Shown here piece by piece: positions 6,903-14,425 of a stretch of 64,000 bases of DNA (position 1 is its first letter; every line of letters starts with the position of its first letter). This DNA is from Paenibacillus sp. Marseille-Q4541 (GTDB lineage: Bacteria; Bacillota; Bacilli; Paenibacillales; Paenibacillaceae). The DNA lies in NCBI RefSeq assembly GCF_018310695.1, contig NZ_JAGXCY010000025.1, positions 1 through 64,000 on the forward strand, in the 5' to 3' direction. The notes below the pieces were generated by a model. It did not search any database and had not been told where the DNA came from. It saw only the letters and a program-made list of their open reading frames with translations. Both the position numbers and the translations under genes were made by a program.

Positions 6903-7589
6903 ATGACCAGCAAGAAAGGATGGCTATATGTTTTATTTTTACTGAGCTCATTAATTTTCGTAGGATTCAACCATCGAGGTTCCATAGTTGGAGATGATCT
7001 CTTCAGTGCAATCGGAATCCCGCCTTGGAGCGACCCTGTAACGAGCCAAGGGTTTCATTATTCTACAATTTTCGGAATAGTCATGGTCATAATCAGTGGA
7101 AATTTAACCATAAAACATTTTAGGAAGCATTACAAAAAATATGTAGGTAGAACTGTGTTGATCTCTAGTATCATTTTTATTTATGTATATCCACTTCTGA
7201 CAGAGCAATTGTATTATCTTACTCATGCAAAAAAAACAGGAATTGAAGTTGTCGATTTTTTAGAGAAAGATTCGCGGTGCATGTATGATACGGTAGAAGA
7301 TATCGTGTCGATTCAATGTACTTTAAGGATTGCCAACTATGGTGGGCATGATGAAAACGTAAAGATTCGTCCCATCTTCCAACAATATGGTGATTCCCAA
7401 AGTATGTGGTCGTTTATTGAAGTCAGGCACCATGATATTACCTTGACACCAAGATCTATCGGGATATATAGCATTCGTTTTGAAAGTGAACCTGATGATC
7501 GGATAGCTGAGTTGGGTGCAAGTGGCAATACCAATTCCTTGGGTTTGGAATTCGTCAAGGATGATCAAGTGAAAAAGATACCTTTATAA
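6903..7589 (+). CDS. Hypothetical membrane protein
   Basis: 228 residues. ATG at 6903 is preferred to ATG at 6885 because GGAGGG at 6892-6897 fits only the former. Three membrane segments are visible (about residues 7-22, 52-68 and 82-98), followed by a C-terminal domain of about 125 residues with two cysteines (SRCMYDTVEDIVSIQCTLRI) that reads like a beta-sandwich. No family recognised. It follows the amidase gene by 65 bases and may belong to the same transcript; a terminator follows it. Confidence 0.7.
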   Translation: MTSKKGWLYVLFLLSSLIFVGFNHRGSIVGDDLFSAIGIPPWSDPVTSQGFHYSTIFGIVMVIISGNLTIKHFRKHYKKYVGRTVLISSIIFIYVYPLLTEQLYYLTHAKKTGIEVVDFLEKDSRCMYDTVEDIVSIQCTLRIANYGGHDENVKIRPIFQQYGDSQSMWSFIEVRHHDITLTPRSIGIYSIRFESEPDDRIAELGASGNTNSLGLEFVKDDQVKKIPL

Positions 7590-7624
7590 GGCAGCCGGAC
7601 AACACGACCGGATGTCTTTTTTTA
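7590..7624 (+). terminator. Terminator
   Basis: GGCAGCCGG pairs with CCGGATGTC (one mismatch, one wobble) and is followed by seven T. It would end the T-box/amidase/membrane protein transcript. Confidence 0.75.
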
Positions 7625-7762
7625 CATATTTATGCAGTGATTATACGTTTTAATTAATATATGAATCGTAAGATGAAGTTAATCACACATAAATAATATG
7701 GCTTAATCATTGTTTTGTGTGTGATTAATTGGATAAACAAACATCTACCTAGGAGGGAAATT

Positions 7763-9823
7763 ATGAAGCTTCATCTGAAAAAACTGGTTATTTCATCGAT
7801 CTCCGCCGCTACACTCATCACATTGCCATCCCCTGGTCTTCCTATCGTTCAAGCCGAAGGAGTAGCACTGCAAGGAAGTCAATTGAGCAATGCTGTCACG
7901 CTTCCCAATGCAGTTCTTGACCTGAAATTTGAAAATGGGGTGGCTGATAGCTCGTCAAGCTCCTTATCGACTAGCGTTTATGGCAGTCCTGAATTTGTCC
8001 AAGGGCGAATTGGACAAGCCATTCGGTTTCAATCGAATGAACAATTTGTAGATTTGGGAAATCATGATGAGTTCCGTTTTGGGGAAAATACGGACTTTTC
8101 TATTACTTTTTGGATTAAAACAGAAGGAATTACCGGTGATCCATCCATCATTTCGAATAAAGATTGGAATTCCGGGAGCAATACCGGATGGATTTTAGGT
8201 GTAAACGGATCGGGTTCACTGATTTGGAATTATAAAACGTCACAGAGTAACAGGTTAGACTCCAGCATACCGAATGTCGCCGACAATAAATGGCATCATA
8301 TTGTAGTTTCACATGACCGGACAAACGGAAAGGCCCAATTTTATAAAGATGGGGTCCTCGTCCAAACGGTTGATATTTCCCAAATGAAAGGGACGCTAGA
8401 TTCTCCTTATACAACGAAAATTGGGCAGGACGGTACGGGCAAATATGGCTCTGCATTAAAAGCACAAGTGGACGATATGCAAATTTATAGAAATGTCCTT
8501 ACGGATACGAATGTCCGTACTTTGTTTGACAGTGCACCTCCGCTAAAACCTACTCCAGTTCAATCCGTCTCACTGGATCGGACAGAGCTTACTTTGAATT
8601 CTGGAGCTCCTATGCCGTTGAATGTGACGCTCTCTCCGATTGATGCGACGGTCCAAGATGTGAAATGGAGCTCTAGTAATGAAAAGATCGCAAAGGTACA
8701 GATCGTAGATAATCGTCCGACAATCATAGCAGGGGAACCAGGAGAGGCAACGGTCACGATTCGAACGATCGATGGGAGAAAAACGGCTTCCGTTCGTGTG
8801 CGTGTAACAAATTCTATGGATCTAACAGGAGATGGTTTACTCACGAATGAGGACTTGCAGGCAGTTTTGAAAAGGCAAAATAGCAAGGCAGGGGATAAGC
8901 GCTGGGAAAAATCAAAAATAGCCGATCTTAATAACGACAAAAAAGTGGACCGCGCTGATGTTAAAATAATGGAAGATAAGCTGAAACCTTATAAAAAAGA
9001 TTTTTTGTATAAACGGGTAGTATTCATTGGGATTGACGGAGCAGGCAATGGAGTAAAGAATCCACAAGCAGGTGCAACGAATATTAACAAACTAATAAAA
9101 GAAGGGGCCGTAACCTATGAGGCAAAAGCAATGCTGCCAACGATCAGTGCACAAAACTGGGGCTCCATGTTTCATGGTGTAGATCCTTCAAGACATGGTT
9201 TGACGAATGATATCGTAGGTACTACTTATTATCCAGAGGTGAACGATTATCCATCGTTTATGAAGTTGTTGAAACAGGAACGTCCCATGATTAAGCAGGC
9301 TTCATTCGCAACTTGGTCACCGATTAACAAAGGAATTATCGAGGATTCTTCCGGAGCTTATAAAGTGAATGGGGGAAATGATGAAACGACAACTCAAAAA
9401 GCAGTGGATTACATCAAATCTGAGGGCTTAAATACACGAAGTATCTTTGTTCATTTGGATGAAGTAGATGGAGCTGGCCACACTTATGGATATTACACTG
9501 ATAAATTTTATGAGCAATTACAAAAGGCAGATCAGCGTGTGGGTCAAATTGTTTCAGCTTTAGAGCAAACGGGACTCATGAAGGATACGCTAATTATTGT
9601 GACTACAGATCATGGTGGTAGTGGGACTGGTCATGGCGGCAGTACACCTGAGGAACAAACGGTATTCTGGACTGCGAAAGGAAGTTCTATAAAACCGGGT
9701 ACCGTGCTGGGTGAAGTGAGAAACATCGATACTGCTGCGGTGATAGCACATGCACTGCGTCTAACGATTCCAGAAAATTGGGATGCTAAAATTCCGACAG
9801 GATTATTTAAAAACAAAAAGTAA
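7763..9823 (+). CDS. Secreted LamG / Big2 / dockerin-like / alkaline-phosphatase-fold protein
   Basis: 686 residues. ATG at 7763 follows AGGAGGG at 7751-7757; the upstream GTG at 7715 has no SD. Signal peptide about 1-31. Domains in order: LamG/concanavalin-like (about 45-255), Ig-like Big2 (about 270-350, WSSSNEKIAKV), a dockerin-like pair of calcium loops (about 352-412, DLTGDGLLTNEDL and DLNNDKKVDRADV), and a type I phosphodiesterase/nucleotide pyrophosphatase domain (about 416-686). The last has a metal/nucleophile pattern: GIDGAG, candidate Thr near 459 in LPTISAQNWGSM, VTTDHGGSGTGHGG. It probably cleaves phosphodiesters or phosphate monoesters outside the cell while bound to glycan; the substrate is unknown. 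Single-gene transcript. Confidence 0.85.
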   Translation: MKLHLKKLVISSISAATLITLPSPGLPIVQAEGVALQGSQLSNAVTLPNAVLDLKFENGVADSSSSSLSTSVYGSPEFVQGRIGQAIRFQSNEQFVDLGNHDEFRFGENTDFSITFWIKTEGITGDPSIISNKDWNSGSNTGWILGVNGSGSLIWNYKTSQSNRLDSSIPNVADNKWHHIVVSHDRTNGKAQFYKDGVLVQTVDISQMKGTLDSPYTTKIGQDGTGKYGSALKAQVDDMQIYRNVLTDTNVRTLFDSAPPLKPTPVQSVSLDRTELTLNSGAPMPLNVTLSPIDATVQDVKWSSSNEKIAKVQIVDNRPTIIAGEPGEATVTIRTIDGRKTASVRVRVTNSMDLTGDGLLTNEDLQAVLKRQNSKAGDKRWEKSKIADLNNDKKVDRADVKIMEDKLKPYKKDFLYKRVVFIGIDGAGNGVKNPQAGATNINKLIKEGAVTYEAKAMLPTISAQNWGSMFHGVDPSRHGLTNDIVGTTYYPEVNDYPSFMKLLKQERPMIKQASFATWSPINKGIIEDSSGAYKVNGGNDETTTQKAVDYIKSEGLNTRSIFVHLDEVDGAGHTYGYYTDKFYEQLQKADQRVGQIVSALEQTGLMKDTLIIVTTDHGGSGTGHGGSTPEEQTVFWTAKGSSIKPGTVLGEVRNIDTAAVIAHALRLTIPENWDAKIPTGLFKNKK

Positions 9824-9836
9824 TTACTCGCTTAAG

Positions 9837-9861
9837 AAGTCGTCATATTGGCGGCTTTTTT
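9837..9861 (+). terminator. Terminator of the secreted phosphodiesterase gene
   Basis: AAGTCGTC (9837-9844) pairs fully with GGCGGCTT (9850-9857, two G-U pairs) and runs into seven T. Confidence 0.85.
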
Positions 9862-9940
9862 GATTTATTCGGAACGAGCCAGTTCAGGAGGACCTTTCCC
9901 TTTACTTATTAAGGTGCGGTTCTTATCATTTCTAGAACAG

Positions 9941-9982
9941 AATAAAAGGTTGATCTTTAAAAAGAAAGATCAACCTTTTATT
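9941..9982 (-). terminator. Terminator of the PadR/DUF1700/DUF4097 operon
   Basis: A perfect 18-bp inverted repeat (AATAAAAGGTTGATCTTT at 9941-9958 and its complement to 9982) with a 6-base loop. On the minus strand the stem's AAAAGG arm becomes the T-rich tail. It could work in both directions. Confidence 0.85.
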
Positions 9983-10001
9983 ACACAATACTATTTATAA
10001 A

Positions 10002-10811
10002 CTAATCGACAAATTCGAGGTTGATGTCACCATTATTCGTGCTGACATCCAGAGTCTTAGTACCCCCACCTTTACTTTCGGGTAGATTACTTTTCCCTTT
10101 GGAGGCGTTGCTTGAAATACTAAAATCATCATATGAACCCTGAACAGTTCCAGTAATGTCGCCATTTTTTGATTTTAATTTTAAAGTGTCGTCAACAGCG
10201 ACATTTTCCACCTGTATATTCCCATTTGATATGGATGCATCAACGGAACCTTTCGTATTCACTTCAGACAAAATCATGTCATCATTTTTGGTTTCCAATT
10301 TTAGAATCTTATCAACCGCTACGTTAGTCATTTCAATTTTACCATCTGAAGTTGCTACATCGATGGAACCTGCTATATCCACTTCAGAAATGACAATGTC
10401 ACCTTTGGATGTTTTCATTGTAATCCCGCTAGCAATCCCACTTGGAACTGCGATCTTAACATTACGATGCTCTTTCTCTGTGTCTAGCCCAATATAATCT
10501 TTCCAATTTTTATTATTTACAGCTTCCATTGTAAGTTCCTTATTATCTGAAATATTAATATCGTAGGATTCCTTATCATTTTCAAAATAATTGATATGAA
10601 TCTGATGATCAGTTGATTCTACCAATTCAATCGTGCGCCCCCTGGTAGTCAAAGACAAGTTGGAGACCTTCTCCGCATCTACAGTATAACTTTTCTCTTC
10701 GTAAGGAGTTGAGGTGTTTTGGGAATCAGAATCTGTTGTACATGCTGAAATGAAAATTGCTAAACCGAGTGCAACAATAACACCCGAAGTTCGTTTAAAT
10801 GTCTTCTTCAT
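10002..10811 (-). CDS. DUF4097 family beta-strand repeat lipoprotein
   Basis: 269 residues. Lipoprotein signal with FISAC (Cys about 24), then about 240 residues of repeating beta-strands rich in GDI, GSID, KTSKGDIV and SNGNIQV patterns, typical of the DUF4097 (LiaG-like) beta-helix family. Its function in envelope stress is not established. Its start overlaps the 3' end of the DUF1700 gene by 17 bases. With the PadR and DUF1700 genes it forms the common PadR-DUF1700-DUF4097 operon. Confidence 0.87.
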   Translation of the reverse strand: MKKTFKRTSGVIVALGLAIFISACTTDSDSQNTSTPYEEKSYTVDAEKVSNLSLTTRGRTIELVESTDHQIHINYFENDKESYDINISDNKELTMEAVNNKNWKDYIGLDTEKEHRNVKIAVPSGIASGITMKTSKGDIVISEVDIAGSIDVATSDGKIEMTNVAVDKILKLETKNDDMILSEVNTKGSVDASISNGNIQVENVAVDDTLKLKSKNGDITGTVQGSYDDFSISSNASKGKSNLPESKGGGTKTLDVSTNNGDINLEFVD

Positions 10812-11385
10812 AATGATAATACCTCTTTCTGAATATAGATTTAATTTTTCTCATTACCCTGATTGTCAAACCTATTATCTTTTTGGAGATCAATTTAATA
10901 GGTGAGAATGTAAAAATACCAATACCTACGCAAATCAAACCTCCAAAAAACATAAGTAAACTGAATGGAATATTGTCACCAAAATTGATAATTGAAGCAA
11001 CAACGCCTGTAATACCAGTCAATAAGAAGGCGAGTTCTATTAAAAATAGTGTGATAATCAATAGCCAGACAATGGCATAAAAAGTAAAGATCAGTGCAAA
11101 CATAATAATGAATAAAGGTGATGCGAAGACTAATAACGCAATGTCTGATTTTGAAAGCGAGGAATTTGGAACTATAAGTTTTAATAGAGACGTACTATCT
11201 AGCATTACCTCTCGAGCAATATCCTCAACATTTCCAAGGCCATTCACCGCTTCTTCCTCGCTCATTCCTTCTTCCATGCGATCGTCAATTATCTCAGAAT
11301 AAAAATCGATCGACTTACTTATTTCACTTTGAGGCAGATTTTTTAATTTCTCAGCAAGCTCAGATAAAAACTTTGATTTAGTCAC
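10795..11385 (-). CDS. DUF1700 (HAAS domain) membrane protein
   Basis: 196 residues from a GTG at 11385, which has AAGGAG seven bases upstream and overlaps the PadR stop by 8 bases; a longer start at 11406 lacks an SD. The N-terminal 65 residues (FLSELAEKLKNLPQSEI, YSEIIDDRMEEGMSEEEAV, LGNVEDIAREV) are the DUF1700/HAAS domain. Three or four membrane segments follow at about 85-165, with a basic tail. HAAS proteins act with PadR regulators, probably as membrane-bound partners in sensing; this is family knowledge, not seen directly. Confidence 0.87.
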   Translation of the reverse strand: MTKSKFLSELAEKLKNLPQSEISKSIDFYSEIIDDRMEEGMSEEEAVNGLGNVEDIAREVMLDSTSLLKLIVPNSSLSKSDIALLVFASPLFIIMFALIFTFYAIVWLLIITLFLIELAFLLTGITGVVASIINFGDNIPFSLLMFFGGLICVGIGIFTFSPIKLISKKIIGLTIRVMRKIKSIFRKRYYHYEEDI

Positions 11386-11695
11386 AGTCTGCTCCTTCCT
11401 TAACAAAATTATGTAGTTTTACAACAGAGTCCCAATCGTTTAGAAAATCATTAATTTTTTCTTTACCCTGCTGTGTTATCTTGTAATATTTTCGCAATCG
11501 GCTGTTGTGTTCTACCGAGTAAACAGTGACACAATTCTGGGTCTCCAAACGTTTTAGTATTGGATACAGCGTGGATTCTGAGATCTCAATATGCCCCGAT
11601 AGATCCTTCACTATTTTATATCCATAAGAATCTTCTTTCGTGAGTACCGTTAACACACATACTTCTAGTAAGCCACGTTTTAACTGCACATCCAT
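11378..11695 (-). CDS. PadR family transcriptional regulator
   Basis: 105 residues, the small PadR type. The winged helix spans about 8-80 (RGLLEVCVLTVLTKEDSYGY, then ESTLYPILKRLE, the recognition helix). The ATG at 11695 starts the operon. A perfect palindrome lies in the promoter 93 bases upstream (11788-11808), so autorepression of the whole operon is likely. The ligand is unknown. Confidence 0.92.
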   Translation of the reverse strand: MDVQLKRGLLEVCVLTVLTKEDSYGYKIVKDLSGHIEISESTLYPILKRLETQNCVTVYSVEHNSRLRKYYKITQQGKEKINDFLNDWDSVVKLHNFVKEGADCD

Positions 11696-11784
11696 AGCAT
11701 CCCCCCCTCAATATACAAAGACCAATAATAAAAGCGTCGAAACAGTCGTACTTTCATCGAATAATGATAAAAGCTATGTGTAGA

Positions 11785-11813
11785 ATTATACTATGCAATA
11801 CATAGTATTGCAA
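11785..11813 (-). promoter_or_regulatory. Promoter of the PadR operon with an embedded palindromic operator
   Basis: On the minus strand, TTGCAA (11808-11813), a 17-base spacer and TATAAT (11785-11790) form a near-consensus sigma-A promoter. The spacer and -10 contain ATACTATG-N5-CATAGTAT (11788-11808), a perfect 8-bp inverted repeat with the ATG/CAT spacing expected of PadR operators. Binding would block polymerase. Confidence 0.8.
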
Positions 11814-11820
11814 CTGATGC

Positions 11821-12177
11821 ACAATTGGTGGTTTTAGCTAATGAACGATAAAGTTTGCACGCTGATGGATGAGGCCACTTGTTTCTCTCTTCAACCAGCG
11901 GGAAGCGTTCATCATAAAATGAACACTAGTGATTATGCTTAGTTCCTCATCGGATTCAGTAATCGGTTGACGTTTGGAACAACTGTTGATGTTATAATAA
12001 GTTTTTTCGTAGGTTTTTTCTTTACCTTTACTCCCTTGGTGGTTGTCCAGATGTATTCACTTTGGGATCGGTATTAGTTTGTTTGTAGTGGATATCCAAG
12101 TTGTCCTGATAATGTGAGCAGGTATTTTGTCTAACTTGCCGAATACTTTCAATATTTTTATATAGGGAGAGCTGAAG
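11821..12177. other. Intergenic stretch, no gene seen
   Basis: About 350 bases between the PadR promoter and the hydrolase gene. It holds a small GTTCAT-ATAA-ATGAAC-like hairpin near 11908-11924 and T-rich DNA. A clear promoter for the gene at 12178 could not be fixed. Confidence 0.4.
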
Positions 12178-13176
12178 ATGAAAAAGAGTGCCTTGTTGGT
12201 CATTGATGTTCAAAATGGAATGTTTGAAGAATCAAATCCGATATACGAAGGAAAGCAACTCCTTAGCCAGCTTCAGGACTTAATCAACAAGGCACGTACT
12301 GCTAACGTCCCGGTATTTTATGTCCAACATTATGATGAAGAATTCATAAGGGGGACTTTCCCGTGGGCAATTCATCCTTCTATTGCTCCACAGGAGGGGG
12401 AAACGGTCATCCATAAAAGTACACCGGATTCTTTTCATGAAACTGAGCTGGATGAAAATCTTAGAGCAGAGCAAATTGAAAATCTCGTGATTGCTGGAAA
12501 CCAAACCGAGTATTGTGTGGATACGACAGTACGCCGTGCATTCAGTCTTGGTTATCATGTTACGCTTGTCAAAGACGCTCACCGGACATGGGATTCCAAT
12601 AATCTAACTGCAAAGCAAATTATTAATCATCACAATATAGTATTGGGAAATGCTTTTGCCACACTTAAAGAAACAGAAGAGATTCAGTTTCCAAATACTT
12701 CGTTAGCAGATATAAGGCAAACTCAAGATGGATATGTTGCTCGTTTTGAGCGTCATCTGAAGCACTCTGTTGACATCGTGTGGTCTTCTCTTACGGAAAA
12801 TGACAAGTTAAGTCAGTGGTTTTCCGAGTTACAAGTTGATGACCTCCGAGAAGGAGGGGGAATTAAGTTTGATATGCAAGATGGAACATTCAAGGAACTT
12901 GAAATTACCGAACTCAAACTGCATTCAGTCTTGGAGTATACTTGGGGAGAAGACCAAGTACGGTTTGAATTGTATCCTGAATATGAAGGATGTCAGTTAG
13001 TCTTGATCGAGAAAATTCATAAGATGACGAGTCACACCCCCAAAGATCTTGCAGGCTGGCATGTATGTTTGGATGTAATCCAAGCCATGCTGGAGGATAC
13101 GACAATAGAATCACGTAAAAGTGTTTGGTATACATGGTATAAAGAATATGTTCAGCTAGTTAGAAGTTTTACATAG
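12178..13176 (+). CDS. Isochorismatase-family hydrolase fused to an SRPBCC (AHSA1-like) domain
   Basis: 332 residues, ATG at 12178 after GGGAGAG. Residues 1-170 are an isochorismatase-like cysteine hydrolase with the triad Asp10 (LLVIDVQNG), Lys80 (VIHKS) and Cys113 (NQTEYCVDTT). Residues about 185-332 are an AHSA1/SRPBCC lipid-binding-type fold (ARFERHLKHSVDIVWSSLT, LSQWFS, HVCLDVIQAML). These two domains are normally separate proteins; here they form one frame with no stop or internal SD between them. Members hydrolyse amides or vinyl ethers; the substrate is not known. It is followed by a LacI regulator on the same strand but has no visible tie to it. Confidence 0.85.
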   Translation: MKKSALLVIDVQNGMFEESNPIYEGKQLLSQLQDLINKARTANVPVFYVQHYDEEFIRGTFPWAIHPSIAPQEGETVIHKSTPDSFHETELDENLRAEQIENLVIAGNQTEYCVDTTVRRAFSLGYHVTLVKDAHRTWDSNNLTAKQIINHHNIVLGNAFATLKETEEIQFPNTSLADIRQTQDGYVARFERHLKHSVDIVWSSLTENDKLSQWFSELQVDDLREGGGIKFDMQDGTFKELEITELKLHSVLEYTWGEDQVRFELYPEYEGCQLVLIEKIHKMTSHTPKDLAGWHVCLDVIQAMLEDTTIESRKSVWYTWYKEYVQLVRSFT

Positions 13177-13269
13177 ACGGTAGAAGTCAGTTAAGATAAA
13201 TACTAGAGAATAATAGTGAGGAAAAGCGAATCACTCGAACTTTCCGAATGCAAAAGGAGCAATACAGGC

Positions 13270-14265
13270 ATGGTCACGATTACAGATATAGCCCGATTGT
13301 CGGGAGTCGCCAAAAGTACAGTATCACGGTTTCTTAACGGTGGATCAGTAGGAGCGGCAACCGCAGCAAAAATTGAGCGAATCATTCAAGAAACGGGGTA
13401 TGCCCCGAACTCTTTTGCTCAAAGTCTTAAGGCCAAAAAAACGAATATCATTGGTACGATTGTACCTCGTCTTGATTCGTTTACTGCTTCGCAGACCATG
13501 ATCGGCATTGATGAAAAGTTAAAAGAAATGGACTGTGAAATGCTCATAGCGAATTCGAATCAAGATGTGCACCGGGAAATTGAGAATATATTCAGTTTTG
13601 CTAGACAAAAGGTGGGCGGGATTATTCTTCTCGCTACCCAAATGAGCGAAGCGCATGCTGAAGCCCTTAACTCCTTGAACATCCCGATTATTTTGGTAGG
13701 TCAACAGAAGTCCGGTATACCGAGTATCATTCATGATGACGAGCATTCGGCATATGATATGGGGAATCTAGTATTGTCGAAGAAACACCGGAAAATAGCT
13801 TACTTAGGTGTAACGGAGACAGACAGAGCTGTAGGGGTCCTAAGGAAGCAAGGTTTTGCCCGTGCGATGCGTAAAGCACAAGATGCCGATGTTACTTATT
13901 ATGAAACTAGTTTTGATATGGAAGATGCTGAGCAAATGGCTGAAAAAATTATACGGATGCATAAACCTACCGCATTTGTATGTGCAACCGATAATATTGC
14001 TTTGGGAGTACTGAAGGCTGCTACACGGCTCGGTATTAACGTACCGGGAGAACTGTCGATTACCGGATTCGGCGGCTATGAAGTGGGAAGCATTGTGCAC
14101 CCAGGTCTGACCACAGTTCGCTTTTTCTATAAAGAAGCCGGGAAATTGGCTGCGGCCCATATTCTCAAGCTGGTAAATGGAGAAGAGATTGATGCCGTAA
14201 CGCTTTCGAAGTACGAAATTATTGAGCGGGGCAGCCTTGACACCATTTCAAAGACAGACTTATAA
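13270..14265 (+). CDS. LacI family transcriptional regulator (glucosidase repressor)
   Basis: 331 residues. ATG at 13270 begins the standard LacI helix-turn-helix (VTITDIARLSGVAKSTVSRF, residues 2-21) and has AAAAGGAG upstream; the longer GTG frame at 13216 adds a non-homologous tail. The periplasmic-binding-protein-like sensor domain spans about 60-325. It lies immediately upstream of a GH13 glucosidase, and two copies of GGAACCGGTTCC lie between them, so it very probably represses that gene until a glucoside-derived inducer appears. Confidence 0.92.
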   Translation: MVTITDIARLSGVAKSTVSRFLNGGSVGAATAAKIERIIQETGYAPNSFAQSLKAKKTNIIGTIVPRLDSFTASQTMIGIDEKLKEMDCEMLIANSNQDVHREIENIFSFARQKVGGIILLATQMSEAHAEALNSLNIPIILVGQQKSGIPSIIHDDEHSAYDMGNLVLSKKHRKIAYLGVTETDRAVGVLRKQGFARAMRKAQDADVTYYETSFDMEDAEQMAEKIIRMHKPTAFVCATDNIALGVLKAATRLGINVPGELSITGFGGYEVGSIVHPGLTTVRFFYKEAGKLAAAHILKLVNGEEIDAVTLSKYEIIERGSLDTISKTDL

Positions 14266-14275
14266 TACATGCTAA

Positions 14276-14287
14276 GGAACCGGTTCC
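14276..14287. promoter_or_regulatory. LacI-type operator O1
   Basis: GGAACCGGTTCC, a perfect 12-bp palindrome with central CG typical of LacI-family operators. An identical copy lies 43 bp downstream, and AACCGGTT occurs between them at 14293-14300. Confidence 0.75.
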
Positions 14288-14308
14288 AGTTCAACCGGTT
14301 TTATTTTT
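14278..14308 (+). terminator. Possible terminator of the LacI gene, overlapping O1
   Basis: AACCGGTT (14278-14285) and AACCGGTT (14293-14300) are self-complementary and can form an 8-bp stem with a 7-base loop, followed by TTATTTTT. The same bases double as operator DNA. Confidence 0.6.
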
Positions 14309-14318
14309 AATTAATTTA

Positions 14319-14330
14319 GGAACCGGTTCC
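14319..14330. promoter_or_regulatory. LacI-type operator O2
   Basis: A second exact GGAACCGGTTCC, centred 43 bp (about four helical turns) from O1 and 96 bases before the glucosidase start. The spacing suits one tetramer, or two dimers, binding on the same face of the DNA. Confidence 0.78.
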
Positions 14331-14425
14331 ACTAATATAAGTGAGTACATTAATCTGTCCTAAAGATTCACCTTTGATGATTAAAATCGCATCTATTTCT
14401 ATATTTGAAAGAGAGTTGAGCGTAA

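Noticed and set aside
12130-12177. TTGCCG-17-TATATA as promoter of the gene at 12178.
   Set aside because: The -10 would lie only about 14 bases before the start codon, so the transcript would lose the SD.
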